DNA of 64,000 bases from Bacillus sp. ISL-7. GTDB lineage: Bacteria; Bacillota; Bacilli; Bacillales_B; DSM-18226. The notes under the pieces were generated by a model. It saw only the letters and a program-made list of their open reading frames with translations. It ran no database searches and was not told the origin of the DNA. The position numbers were made by a program, and so were the translations under genes. Location of the stretch: the NCBI RefSeq assembly GCF_018613065.1, contig NZ_JAGGQW010000035.1, positions 236,974 through 300,973 on the forward strand, given 5' to 3'. How positions within the stretch are numbered: position 1 is the stretch's first letter; every line of letters starts with the position of its first letter. Positions 28,053-36,693 of this stretch are shown here, in pieces.

Positions 28053-28799
28053 ATGATAAATACTCAATATTTACGAAGAATTAATCTGAAAAGAGATGAA
28101 ATTTCTTCTTTTAATAAATATCCCTTTAACCTGCCCAGTTTGCGAGGCTTAGACGAACTAGCTTTTCATCCGAATGTTACTTTCCTGATCGGGGAGAACG
28201 GCATGGGTAAATCCACCCTGCTTGAAGCGATTGCGGTTGCTCTTGGTTTTAATCCAGAAGGCGGCTCTTTTAATTTCAATTTTTCAACCTATGATTCACA
28301 TTCTCCTCTTGCAGACTATCTCAAAGTAATAAAGGGTATCGAAAAACCTAAGGATGGATTTTTTCTGCGCGCTGAAAGTTTTTATAATGTTGCTTCTAAT
28401 ATTGAGGATCTGGATAAAGGAGGCGGCGGAAGAAGGGTCATTGAATCATTCGGAGGTGTTTCCCTGCATGGACAGTAGCATGGTGAGGCCTTCTTTGCCA
28501 CGTTTCTTCATCGGTTTGGCGGTAATGGGATATACATTTTAGATGAACCAGAAGCAGCCCTCTCCCCACTGCGGCAGATGTCGATGCTGACAAGGATTCA
28601 TGATTTGGTGAAAGAGAACTCCCAATTTATTATTGCTACCCATTCGCCAATCATCATGGCTTATCCTAGTGCGAAAATCTTTGAATTTACAGAAGAAGGA
28701 ATTATTGAAAATACACTTGAGGAAACGAATCATTATCGGATTATGAAACAATTTTTTGATGATAAAAATAGAATGCTGCATCATCTGTTAGATGATTAA
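28053..28799 (+). pseudogene. AAA ATPase (AAA_21/SMC-like) with in-frame TAG
   Basis: Intact start (ATG after GGGGTAATAAAT) and Walker A GENGMGKSTLLEA, then the frame meets TAG at 28476-28478 exactly inside the ABC-type signature: Gln, stop, HGEAFFATF, where the family has QSHGES. The same frame continues without shift through YILDEPEAALSP (Walker B) and ATHSPIIMAYP (H-loop) to 28799. Total would be 248 aa, normal for stand-alone predicted ATPases of this group. One base change from a Ser codon explains it. Either a recent pseudogene or a sequencing error; residual two-fragment expression is unlikely. Confidence 0.85.
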
Positions 28800-28840
28800 A
28801 AATTTGACTTTGAAAGGCTGCTTTCTCAATCACCATTCGT

Positions 28841-29437
28841 TTCGGTCACGTAGACACCTTCTACGTGACCCTTTTTGCTTCAACCACTGTTTCGGTCACG
28901 TAGACGCCTTCTATGTGACCCTATCCTTGGCTAGACACCTGGTTCGGTCACGTAGACACCTCCTACGTTACCCTATCCTTGGTTAGACCCCTGGCTCGGT
29001 CACGTAGACACTTCCTACGTTACCCTATCCTTGGTTAGACCCCTGGTTCGGTCACGTAGACACCTTCTACGTGACCTATTCTTAGTTAGACCCCTGGTTC
29101 GGTCACGTAGACACCTTCTACGTGACCCTATTCTTGGTTAGACCCCTGGTTCGGTCACGTAGACACCTTCTACGTGACCCTATTCTTAGCTAGACCCCTG
29201 ATTCGGTCACGTAGACACCTTCTACGTTACCCTATCCTTGGTTAGACACCTGATTCGGTCGTAGACGCCTTCTATGTGACCCTATCCTTGGTTAGACACC
29301 TGGTTCGGTCACGTAGACACCTCCTACGTTACCCTATCCTTAGTTAGACACCTGGTTCGGTCACGTAGACACTTCCTACGTTACCCTATTCTTGCTTCAA
29401 CCACTGTTTCGGTCACGTAGATACTCCTACGTGACCC
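28841..29437. repeat. Twelve-unit 52-bp hairpin repeat array
   Basis: Twelve copies start at 28841, 28891, 28943, 28995, 29047, 29098, 29150, 29202, 29254, 29304, 29356 and 29408 (spacing 50-52). Each holds GGTCACGTAG, a six/seven-base loop (ACACCTT type) and CTACGTGACC or a one-base variant, followed by a 22-base spacer. Inner spacers read CTATCCTTGGTTAGACACCTGG; the first and last spacers instead contain GCTTCAACCACTG. Units 2-3-4 and 9-10-11 carry the same loop and right-arm variants in the same order. Located between the 3' ends of the ATPase pseudogene and speD. Confidence 0.93.
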
Positions 29438-29498
29438 ATTATGACTCTGTTCCAGTAACATAGATCCTTAATTAATGACTTTTCCTTCGGCTCCATTA

Positions 29499-30308
29499 CT
29501 ATTGGATAATATTTTTCCCATAAAAGATTTCATCCATCTCAATCTTTAATCGCTCCGTGATTTCAATATGTTCATCAGGTGAAAGCTTATCTTTTGTATA
29601 TCCAAACAAATAGTTATTTAAATCGAATTCACGCAGCTTGCATTTTGTGTGAAAAATATGTTCCTGATAGACATTAACGTCAATCATATCGAATAATTCG
29701 CCGACATCTTCAGGGATGTAATTCTGAATCGAATTTATTTCATGATCAATAAAGAGCTTATGCCCTATCTTATCCCTTGTAAAGCCGCGGACCCGATAAT
29801 CAATTGTCATCACATCTGTTTCAAATGATCGAATTAAATAATGAAGGGCCTTAAGGGGCGAAATTTCCCCGCATGTCGAAACATCAATATCTGCCCGAAA
29901 TGTGCTTATTCCTTCATCAGGGTGGAATTCCGGATATGTATGAACCGTGATATGACTCTTATCTAACTGAATCACCACCGATTCCGGCAGCGGTCCAGGA
30001 GATTCCTCAAAGGACTCAGACGGCGCATTCGCAACTGGACCCTCTGATACCAATAGAGTCACGCTCGCCCCGGCTGGTTCAAAGTCCTGACTCGCCACAT
30101 TTAACACATGGGCACCGATTATATCTGATACGTGGGTTAAAATTTTTTGCAGCCTGTCTGCACTGTATTGTTCATCTATATACTTCAGATAGGCTTCACG
30201 TTCTTCCCTCGTTTTTGTAAAACAAATATCATACATATTAAAACTTAACGATTTCGTCAAGTTATTAAAGCCGTGTAACTCAATAGCCTGCTCGTGTGTA
30301 AGTCTCAT
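29499..30308 (-). CDS. speD: S-adenosylmethionine decarboxylase proenzyme (long, E. coli type)
   Basis: 269-aa class 1A SAM decarboxylase that supplies aminopropyl groups for spermidine. Self-cleavage at the K117-S118 bond in [12 protein letters not shown] creates the pyruvoyl cofactor; the following [16 protein letters not shown] carries further active-site residues. B. subtilis has a short 126-aa form, so the long form here is notable. No spermidine synthase gene is beside it. Divergent from dps. Confidence 0.92.
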   Translation of the reverse strand: MRLTHEQAIELHGFNNLTKSLSFNMYDICFTKTREEREAYLKYIDEQYSADRLQKILTHVSDIIGAHVLNVASQDFEPAGASVTLLVSEGPVANAPSESFEESPGPLPESVVIQLDKSHITVHTYPEFHPDEGISTFRADIDVSTCGEISPLKALHYLIRSFETDVMTIDYRVRGFTRDKIGHKLFIDHEINSIQNYIPEDVGELFDMIDVNVYQEHIFHTKCKLREFDLNNYLFGYTKDKLSPDEHIEITERLKIEMDEIFYGKNIIQ

Positions 30309-30412
30309 GACAGTTCCCCCTTAAAATTAAGGTATCCTTTGCAAGTAAATATTATTAAGATACCCAGAGTTCTACCTAGTTACTAATTTTTTAAAAAAGT
30401 TCCCTTTCTTAA

Positions 30413-30427
30413 TTATAATTATTATCA
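30413..30427. promoter_or_regulatory. PerR/Fur-like box between speD and dps
   Basis: TTATAATTATTATCA has one mismatch to the PerR box TTATAATNATTATAA and one to the Fur box TGATAATNATTATCA. It lies just upstream of a dps promoter. Confidence 0.6.
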
Positions 30428-30434
30428 TTTAATA

Positions 30435-30462
30435 TTTACTTTTAAATAATATGTGATATAAT
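30435..30462 (+). promoter_or_regulatory. Promoter of dps
   Basis: TTTACT, 16 bases, TATAAT with a TGA extended -10 element; 33 bases to the dps start codon. Confidence 0.6.
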
Positions 30463-30495
30463 TAATTCAGATAAGAAATTAGGAGGAATGCTAAA

Positions 30496-30930
30496 ATGAC
30501 CGTTGAACAAGTAATCAACCAACAAATTGCAAACTGGAATATACTATATACTAAATTACATCGTTTTCACTGGTATGTGAAAGGTCCTCACTTCTTTACC
30601 TTACATGCCAAATTTGAAGAATTATATGAGGAAGCAGCAGCGACAATTGATGAGTTTGCTGAGCAATTATTAACCATTGGCGGCAGTCCCAGTTCTACCC
30701 TTAAAGAATATCTTCAACTTGCAACCATTGAAGAAACCAGTGAAACATTAACTGCTGAAGAAATGGTTCAGACAATTGTCCATGACTTTTCCTTAATCAT
30801 TGATGAATTAAAAGCTGGGATGGAAGTTGCTGAACAAAACAATGACGAGGTAACCAGTGATATGTTTTTAGGCTTACTCGGTAAACTCAATAAACATAAC
30901 TGGATGTTACAATCTTTCCTACAGGCTTAA
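30496..30930 (+). CDS. dps: Dps/MrgA-like ferritin
   Basis: 144-aa dodecameric iron-storage/DNA-protection protein. The intersubunit ferroxidase residues lie in HRFHWYVKGPHFFTLHAKFEELYEEAAATIDEFAEQ (broken across helices A-B). AGGAGG lies before the ATG. Oxidises Fe2+ with peroxide and shields DNA. The upstream PerR-like box predicts peroxide induction. Confidence 0.93.
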   Translation: MTVEQVINQQIANWNILYTKLHRFHWYVKGPHFFTLHAKFEELYEEAAATIDEFAEQLLTIGGSPSSTLKEYLQLATIEETSETLTAEEMVQTIVHDFSLIIDELKAGMEVAEQNNDEVTSDMFLGLLGKLNKHNWMLQSFLQA

Positions 30931-30952
30931 TTGAAAATAAACGTTATATCTA

Positions 30953-30980
30953 GGACAAGCTGATTGCTTGTCCTTTTTTT
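30953..30980 (+). terminator. Terminator after dps
   Basis: GGACAAGC / GCTTGTCC stem, five-base loop, seven T. Confidence 0.85.
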
Positions 30981-31073
30981 CATGCGATTGAGTTTAATTT
31001 TTCCAAAATGAAAGGTCTTTGCTATTATTAAATCAAGAATAGATTAAATAAAATATGGGAAGTGAAACCCCTA

Positions 31074-32360
31074 ATGAAGTTGTTAACACCTATCTTGACA
31101 GTCATTTTCTCTTTTTCTACACTATTAACTGCTTGTGATTCGGAACAGATTCATCCAAGTAATAATGTACAGCAAAAGCAAAATGGCCTACAGCCTAAGG
31201 AAATAAACCAATCCTATTTAAAAAAGCTCGATAATATTAAGGATTTGGCTCAAAAAGGAATGGTGAAGGATTGTCCATTTAATGCGCTTGATCGCACAAT
31301 CGAACAAGTTAACTCTGAATGGGGTGAACCCGACAAGGTTGATCAGGCAGGTTCTGGCACCTATGCCACCTATGACAATAAAAACATCGTTTTAGGCTAT
31401 AACAAGGCAGGAGAAATTTTCGACGTTCGTTCCTATGATGCTGACCTCAAAGAAATTACAGACAAGATGGTGATCAGATCATTCGGGCAGCCTACGGAAA
31501 TACGAGACAATAATAATGAAAATATTTATGTTTATGAATTGAATCAGGAAATTCAGCTTAAGTTGATTTTTCCGAAAAGTAGTAATGTGATTGATCATAT
31601 TTCTGTTTTTAACCCAAAAAGATCTACCATCACAGCATCAAATAACGAATACATCCTTGATGTAAAAGGAAACTCCAATCAGTTATCAGAATCAGCTTGG
31701 GCTTCGATGCAAAAATGGCGGAAAGATATCGTCCTCTTTGCTAAAAACCAAGAGGGTGTTTATATTAATGGCCCTGATAAAAAACAGGTGGCCCTAACGT
31801 TTGATGATGGACCTGATGAAGTAATCACACCGGCAATCATTGAGATTTTGGCAAACCACCATGTAAAAGGAAACTTCTTTTTTATTGGCAGTAAGGTTAA
31901 TAAGCATCCTGATGTTGTAAGGGATGCCTTTAAAAATGGAAACCTAGTCTTAAGCCATAGCTTTAATCATGTGGAATTAACCAAATTAGGCTTAAGCGCT
32001 ACTAGACTCGAAATTGATCAAGCTGGGAAAGCAATTAAATCAGTTATTGGCAAGGAGCCGGCTATTCTTCGTACACCATATGGAGATACAAATGTACAGG
32101 TGGCAGAGGTTGCAAAACAAGAGGGCTATTCCATTGTCCTCTGGTCCATTGATACCCTGGATTGGTCCCAAATGGATTCAAAAAATATCATTCGCAATGT
32201 GATCGATAATCTTCGAAACGGTGACATTATCTTAATGCACTCCGATTCCGATAAGAGTGAGACCAAAAAAGCCTTACCACTCCTCATAGAAGAATTGCAA
32301 AAAAGAAATGTTGAAATTGTCGATTTAGAAACAATGTTGAATGTGAAGGCCTATCAATAA
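31074..32360 (+). CDS. Polysaccharide deacetylase lipoprotein with DUF4309-like domain
   Basis: 428 aa from ATG 31074 (a GTG at 31062 is possible). Lipoprotein signal with lipobox LLTAC (Cys21). Residues about 45-190 resemble DUF4309 (FNALDRTIEQVNSEWGEPDKV, DNKNIVLGYNKAGEIFDVRS), a wall-associated module in bacilli. The C-terminal NodB domain has all catalytic motifs: TFDDGPD, a SHSFNH motif, RTPYGD and LWSIDTLDW. Probably deacetylates peptidoglycan or wall GlcNAc outside the cell. The fusion of both modules in one lipoprotein is uncommon. Confidence 0.87.
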   Translation: MKLLTPILTVIFSFSTLLTACDSEQIHPSNNVQQKQNGLQPKEINQSYLKKLDNIKDLAQKGMVKDCPFNALDRTIEQVNSEWGEPDKVDQAGSGTYATYDNKNIVLGYNKAGEIFDVRSYDADLKEITDKMVIRSFGQPTEIRDNNNENIYVYELNQEIQLKLIFPKSSNVIDHISVFNPKRSTITASNNEYILDVKGNSNQLSESAWASMQKWRKDIVLFAKNQEGVYINGPDKKQVALTFDDGPDEVITPAIIEILANHHVKGNFFFIGSKVNKHPDVVRDAFKNGNLVLSHSFNHVELTKLGLSATRLEIDQAGKAIKSVIGKEPAILRTPYGDTNVQVAEVAKQEGYSIVLWSIDTLDWSQMDSKNIIRNVIDNLRNGDIILMHSDSDKSETKKALPLLIEELQKRNVEIVDLETMLNVKAYQ

Positions 32361-32465
32361 TCAACCAATAAATGAGAATATGGATTCGCTGATTGAACTT
32401 ATTAAAGGCAAGAAAATTTCATATTCACGCTTTAATAACGTTATTTCATAGCGAAATTTTTTATT

Positions 32466-32507
32466 AAAAGGAAAAAGCAGCTATTTTTTTAGCTGCTTTT
32501 TCCTTTT
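32466..32507. terminator. Bidirectional terminator deacetylase/ytzG
   Basis: Seventeen-base stem AAAAGGAAAAAGCAGCT / AGCTGCTTTTTCCTTTT between convergent genes. Confidence 0.85.
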
Positions 32508-32512
32508 TAAGA

Positions 32513-33241
32513 TTATTTTACTTGATATTCTCGCAATAATTCTACTTCTTCGTCTGTCAGTTCCCGATATTCACCTAACTCCAGTGTCTCATCCAACGGC
32601 AAGGGGCCCATTGAAATCCGTTGGAGATAAACCACTCTTTTACCAACAGCTTCAAACATTCTTTTCACTTGATGAAATTTACCTTCCGTGATGGTTAGCT
32701 CAATGTCAGAACGGATAGCGGATTTTATTATTTTCAACTCACCTGGCTTTGTTTCGTAGCCATCATCTAAGGTAACTCCATTAGCAAACGCCACAACATC
32801 TTCTTCCGTCACTTCACCATCGATGACAGCAAAATACGTTTTCGGAACATGCTTTTTCGGTGAAAGTAATCGATGTGCCAACTGACCGTCATTGGTGATC
32901 AGTAGTAAGCCTTCTGTGTCCTTATCCAATCTGCCAACAGGAAACGGTTCATAGACCTGATCCTCAAGTTCTAATAAATCGATAACCGTTTCAGTAGAGC
33001 TATCTTCTGTCGCTGATAAGACCCCTTGAGGCTTGTTCATCATTAGATAGATAAATTCTTTATATTCAATAACCTCACCATTTAAAGTCACGGTTTGTTT
33101 GGTCGTATCCACATGCTGTTTTGCATCCTTGACTACCACATCATCAACCTTGACCGCACTACTTTTTAAAAGCTGCTTCACTTCTTTTCGGCTGCCATAG
33201 CCAAGATTAGCTAGCATTTTATCAATTCTCAACTGTCCCAT
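32513..33241 (-). CDS. ytzG: 16S rRNA pseudouridine synthase (RsuA family)
   Basis: 242-aa enzyme with an N-terminal S4 RNA-binding domain (RIDKMLANLGYGSRKEVKQLL) and the catalytic motif GRLDKDTEGLLL containing the nucleophile Asp. Family RsuA modifies U516 of 16S rRNA. AAGGAGATGG precedes the ATG. Lies 19 bases downstream of ytgP, so the two are likely one operon, as in B. subtilis. Confidence 0.92.
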   Translation of the reverse strand: MGQLRIDKMLANLGYGSRKEVKQLLKSSAVKVDDVVVKDAKQHVDTTKQTVTLNGEVIEYKEFIYLMMNKPQGVLSATEDSSTETVIDLLELEDQVYEPFPVGRLDKDTEGLLLITNDGQLAHRLLSPKKHVPKTYFAVIDGEVTEEDVVAFANGVTLDDGYETKPGELKIIKSAIRSDIELTITEGKFHQVKRMFEAVGKRVVYLQRISMGPLPLDETLELGEYRELTDEEVELLREYQVK

Positions 33242-33260
33242 CTCCTTTTTAAGAAGATTT

Positions 33261-34871
33261 TTAAAATCTTAACCTTAGTTTTTGCTTGATTCGATCGACC
33301 CTGTCACCAAATAAACGGTTCACTAGTCCTGATTTCAGGCCCAAGTAAAAATAGATGACGGCGCCCACTCCGGCACTTATCACGATAAGCAAGACGGATT
33401 GACCCTTTGATGCAGGAGAAAGGAATAGTAATAGTAATTTATAAACAATTTCTGTTCCTGCCCACATCAATCCTGCGAAGATGATAATTAATAAACTCCT
33501 CCGCCATACCAGCCGGAAACGATAGCCGGAGAATGTCTTAATCACAATTAAATTAATGACAATCGCTGCCGTATAACCAAGCGCGGTGGCGAGAACGGCC
33601 CCTCTTGTTTCAAACATTTTAATTAATGGAATGTTTAGCGCAAATTTTATTAATAAACCCACAAGCAAGCTTAAGATGGTAAAGCGCTGTTCGTTAATTC
33701 CCTGCAATATGGCTGCTGTGACAGAATAGAGTGAAAAAAGAATCGCAACAGGTGCATAGGCGCCTAATACTTGTGTCCCTAGATTATCATGCTCATAAAA
33801 AGCTGTGTAAACCGGTTCGGCCAATAACGAAAGACCGATAGCAGCCGGTAATGTTAAATAGAGCAAAACTTGAAAGGTTTGGTTTAATTGCCGGTCCATG
33901 TTTTTCTGATCATTCTCTACAAATGCCTTTGTAATACTCGGTATGAGTGTTAAAGAAAAGGCCGTTGCAAGTGATACAGGAATGATGACAATTTTATGTG
34001 ACTCGAAATTTAATATACCAAAGGCCGCATCAGCCACCTGCTTTGCATTGCCCATTACGGACATCGCCCGGTTGAAGGTAATTTGATCGATAAATTGAAA
34101 TAACGGATTGGCAATCCCGACAAAAACGAAGGGCGCTGCGTATAAAAGAATTTCTTTATAGATTTCCTTTAAAGAAATTTGGCTGGTCCCTTTATCATGT
34201 TCAAGTAGCTCGTCCAAATAGGGTTTTCTTTTATACCAATACCAAAATAAAACAACTAATCCTCCGATAGCACCGACAAATGCTGCAAAGGTGGCAACGC
34301 TAACTGCCGAAACAATAGTGCCATGTAAAAATTTCAGAACAACATAGGCTCCTGCAAGTGTAAAAATAATTCGTACGATTTGTTCAACAACCTGTGAAAC
34401 AGCCGAAGGTCCCATTGATTGATGTCCCTGAAAGTAACCTCTGATTAAGCTCATAATTGGCACAACGATCAATGCAAAACTAACAGCCCGAATAACCGTC
34501 GTAACATTGGCCAGTTGTCCTTTACCAGGATGACTTAATTCAGCTAACATAGGTGCAGCGGAATACATCACTAAGAATGCCACAACCCCAGTCAACAACA
34601 TAACCACTAGTCCCGATTTAAAAAGCTTTCGGCCAACGGCATACTCTTCAAGTGCATTATATTTTGCAATGAATTTTGAAACAGCCAGCGGTACACCCGC
34701 CGTTGCAATACTGATAAAAATGGTATATGGGACATATGAAAATGAATAAAGCTGCGTCCCGTGTTTCCCAACAATTTGATAAAACGGAATAACATAAATT
34801 AATCCAATAACCTTAGATAGTATTGTTCCAAACGTTAAAATAAATGTTCCTCTTAAAAGCTTTGACTGCAT
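33261..34871 (-). CDS. ytgP: MurJ-like / MATE-fold polysaccharide flippase YtgP
   Basis: 536-aa protein with about 14 membrane helices, MOP/MVF superfamily. Closest known is B. subtilis YtgP (MurJ), a candidate lipid II flippase overlapping with Amj. The ATG at 34871 (MQSKLLRGTFILTFGTILSK) follows AAGGGA; upstream in-frame ATG at 34937 would put a polar extension before helix 1. Length is normal. Upstream of ytzG on the same strand. Confidence 0.9.
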   Translation of the reverse strand: MQSKLLRGTFILTFGTILSKVIGLIYVIPFYQIVGKHGTQLYSFSYVPYTIFISIATAGVPLAVSKFIAKYNALEEYAVGRKLFKSGLVVMLLTGVVAFLVMYSAAPMLAELSHPGKGQLANVTTVIRAVSFALIVVPIMSLIRGYFQGHQSMGPSAVSQVVEQIVRIIFTLAGAYVVLKFLHGTIVSAVSVATFAAFVGAIGGLVVLFWYWYKRKPYLDELLEHDKGTSQISLKEIYKEILLYAAPFVFVGIANPLFQFIDQITFNRAMSVMGNAKQVADAAFGILNFESHKIVIIPVSLATAFSLTLIPSITKAFVENDQKNMDRQLNQTFQVLLYLTLPAAIGLSLLAEPVYTAFYEHDNLGTQVLGAYAPVAILFSLYSVTAAILQGINEQRFTILSLLVGLLIKFALNIPLIKMFETRGAVLATALGYTAAIVINLIVIKTFSGYRFRLVWRRSLLIIIFAGLMWAGTEIVYKLLLLFLSPASKGQSVLLIVISAGVGAVIYFYLGLKSGLVNRLFGDRVDRIKQKLRLRF

Positions 34872-35074
34872 AGAATCCCTTCCTACCCGAAGAAATACGT
34901 GCGCTTCTTCACAAATAATTCGACTTTTTTTGCACACTATTAGTAGTTTACAACTTCTTTCTCTCAGACGCTACTAACTTCCAAGTTAAATTTATGAAAA
35001 AAGGTCACATTCGTTTTATTTTGATGATAAATGTTTATAATGGAGTGACGGATTAAAGTAAAGTTGGTGGAAAT

Positions 35075-36349
35075 ATGGATTATGATGTAATTGTCATCGG
35101 CGGCGGACCTTCTGGGTTAATGGCGGCCATTGCAGCTGGTGAAAAAGGCGCAAAAGTACTATTAATTGATAAAGGAGACAAACTCGGCAGAAAGTTGGCT
35201 ATTTCTGGAGGTGGTCGCTGTAATGTGACCAATCGCCTGCCAATCGAGGAAATCATCAAGCACCTGCCGGGGAACGGTAAGTTTTTATATAGTGCTTTTT
35301 CAATCTTTAGTAATGAAGATATTATTAAGTTCTTTGAAAAATTAGGTATCGAATTAAAGGAAGAGGATCACGGGCGGATGTTCCCCGTTTCCAATAAGGC
35401 TCAATCTGTCGTTGACGCCCTATTAAATCAGTTAGAAAAGCTTCGTGTCAGGATTTTCAAAAATAGCCCTGTAGAGGACCTTTTCTATGAAAATGGAACC
35501 GTTTCTGCCCTCTTGTTGAAAGATGGTCAAAAATTATCAGCTAAATCGATCGTGATTGCCGTTGGGGGAAAATCAGTTCCACATACAGGTTCAACTGGTG
35601 ATGGGTATGCCTGGGCGAAGAAAGCCGGTCATACGATTACGGATTTATTTCCAACTGAAGTCCCTGTCACCTCGAGCGAACCATTTATTAAAAATAAAGC
35701 CCTTCAAGGTTTATCACTAAGAGACATTGACTTAAGTGTTTTGAATCCGAAAAGTAAGCCGATTATCTCGCACCGCATGGATATGATTTTTACCCATTTT
35801 GGAATCAGCGGACCTGCCGTGCTACGCTGCAGTCAGTTCGTAGTCAAAGCTATGAAAAAGTGGAATTTAAAAGAAGTAACCATGAGCCTTGATGCCTTAC
35901 CAGACAAAAAAGAGGAAGAAGTTTTTCAAGAAATTCTTGCGCTTGTTAAAAGTGAGCCTAAGAAAAGCATTAAAAATACACTAAAAGGGCTAGTCCCTGA
36001 ACGATATCTTCTATTTCTATTAGAACAAAATGGGATTGACCCATCTGAGCAAGGCGGCACGATTTCCAATGAAAAAATTCGTAGTTTTTCTAAGAGCTGC
36101 AAGCAATTCCTGATAAAAGTAAATGGCACCTTGCCTCTTGAAAAAGCTTTTGTCACTGGCGGCGGTGTGTCTGTTAAAGAAATCGAGCCACAAACGATGG
36201 GCTCAAAATTAATGAACGGTTTATATTTTTGCGGTGAAATCCTTGATGTACATGGTTATACAGGCGGGTATAATATTACCTCTGCCCTTGTAACTGGAAG
36301 ATTAGCTGGTACCAATGCAGCCCTGTCTGCAAAAAACAAAAAGGTCTGA
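35075..36349 (+). CDS. ytfP: NAD(P)/FAD-dependent oxidoreductase, HI0933/BaiN family
   Basis: 424-aa flavoprotein beginning with the dinucleotide loop [12 protein letters not shown]; then [20 protein letters not shown] and C-terminal [16 protein letters not shown], all family signatures. Substrate unknown; a related enzyme has been linked to bile-acid dehydroxylation and another to ribosome redox. TTGGTGG site before the ATG. Convergent with cse60. Confidence 0.88.
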   Translation: MDYDVIVIGGGPSGLMAAIAAGEKGAKVLLIDKGDKLGRKLAISGGGRCNVTNRLPIEEIIKHLPGNGKFLYSAFSIFSNEDIIKFFEKLGIELKEEDHGRMFPVSNKAQSVVDALLNQLEKLRVRIFKNSPVEDLFYENGTVSALLLKDGQKLSAKSIVIAVGGKSVPHTGSTGDGYAWAKKAGHTITDLFPTEVPVTSSEPFIKNKALQGLSLRDIDLSVLNPKSKPIISHRMDMIFTHFGISGPAVLRCSQFVVKAMKKWNLKEVTMSLDALPDKKEEEVFQEILALVKSEPKKSIKNTLKGLVPERYLLFLLEQNGIDPSEQGGTISNEKIRSFSKSCKQFLIKVNGTLPLEKAFVTGGGVSVKEIEPQTMGSKLMNGLYFCGEILDVHGYTGGYNITSALVTGRLAGTNAALSAKNKKV

Positions 36350-36366
36350 CTATTTGTCAGGCCTTG
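36341..36366. terminator. Terminator overlapping ytfP stop
   Basis: AAGGtCTGAC / GTCAGgCCTT hairpin containing the ytfP stop codon, facing cse60. Confidence 0.6.
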
Positions 36367-36542
36367 TAAATTATCATCGCGGAAAAACAATAAATCTGCT
36401 CCTCTTCTTCTTCCTCCGGCATTGCTGCCACATTATATTTAATATCGAGCAGGCTTGTTTCATCTATCCCTCTTAAAAACCGATTCATTTCCTTTTCTAA
36501 ATCCTTCTCATGCTCCCGATCAAACAATTTAACCTGTATCAC
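36357..36542 (-). CDS. cse60: Sporulation protein Cse60
   Basis: 61-aa acidic protein of the Cse60 family, expressed in the mother cell under sigma-E in B. subtilis. Signature: VKLFDREHEKDLEKEMNRFL and the conserved C-terminus EEQIYCFSAMIIY. Ribosome site GAGAGG upstream. Molecular role unknown; gene presence supports a spore-forming host. Confidence 0.88.
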   Translation of the reverse strand: MIQVKLFDREHEKDLEKEMNRFLRGIDETSLLDIKYNVAAMPEEEEEEQIYCFSAMIIYKA

Positions 36543-36616
36543 TTTTCTCTCTCCCTCTCTTTTTTACTATCATTATTAACAACTTATCTGAATTTTAAAA
36601 ATAAGCAGACTGAAAA

Positions 36617-36633
36617 ATTAAGGTTATTTTAAG
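36617..36633 (+). promoter_or_regulatory. Direct repeat ATTAAG-N5-TTTAAG upstream of the flavin operon
   Basis: Two TTAAG half-sites with 11-base spacing, typical of OmpR-family response-regulator sites (CiaR consensus TTTAAG-N5-TTTAAG). A TAAACT -10-like box follows at 36644-36649, so the repeat takes the place of the -35 element. Confidence 0.45.
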
Positions 36634-36693
36634 ATTCAACTTGTAAACTCCTTTTTAGAAAGACAGTTTCACCTATAGGAAGGAGCATTAAAA

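Noticed and set aside
28578..28799. Separate 73-aa gene
   Set aside because: It is the in-frame C-terminal part of the interrupted ATPase, carrying its Walker B-adjacent and H-loop regions; no ribosome site before its first ATG.
28841..29437. CRISPR array
   Set aside because: Regular spacing and palindromes invite the idea, but the spacers are near-identical, the period is 52 with long stems, and no cas genes are in the window.
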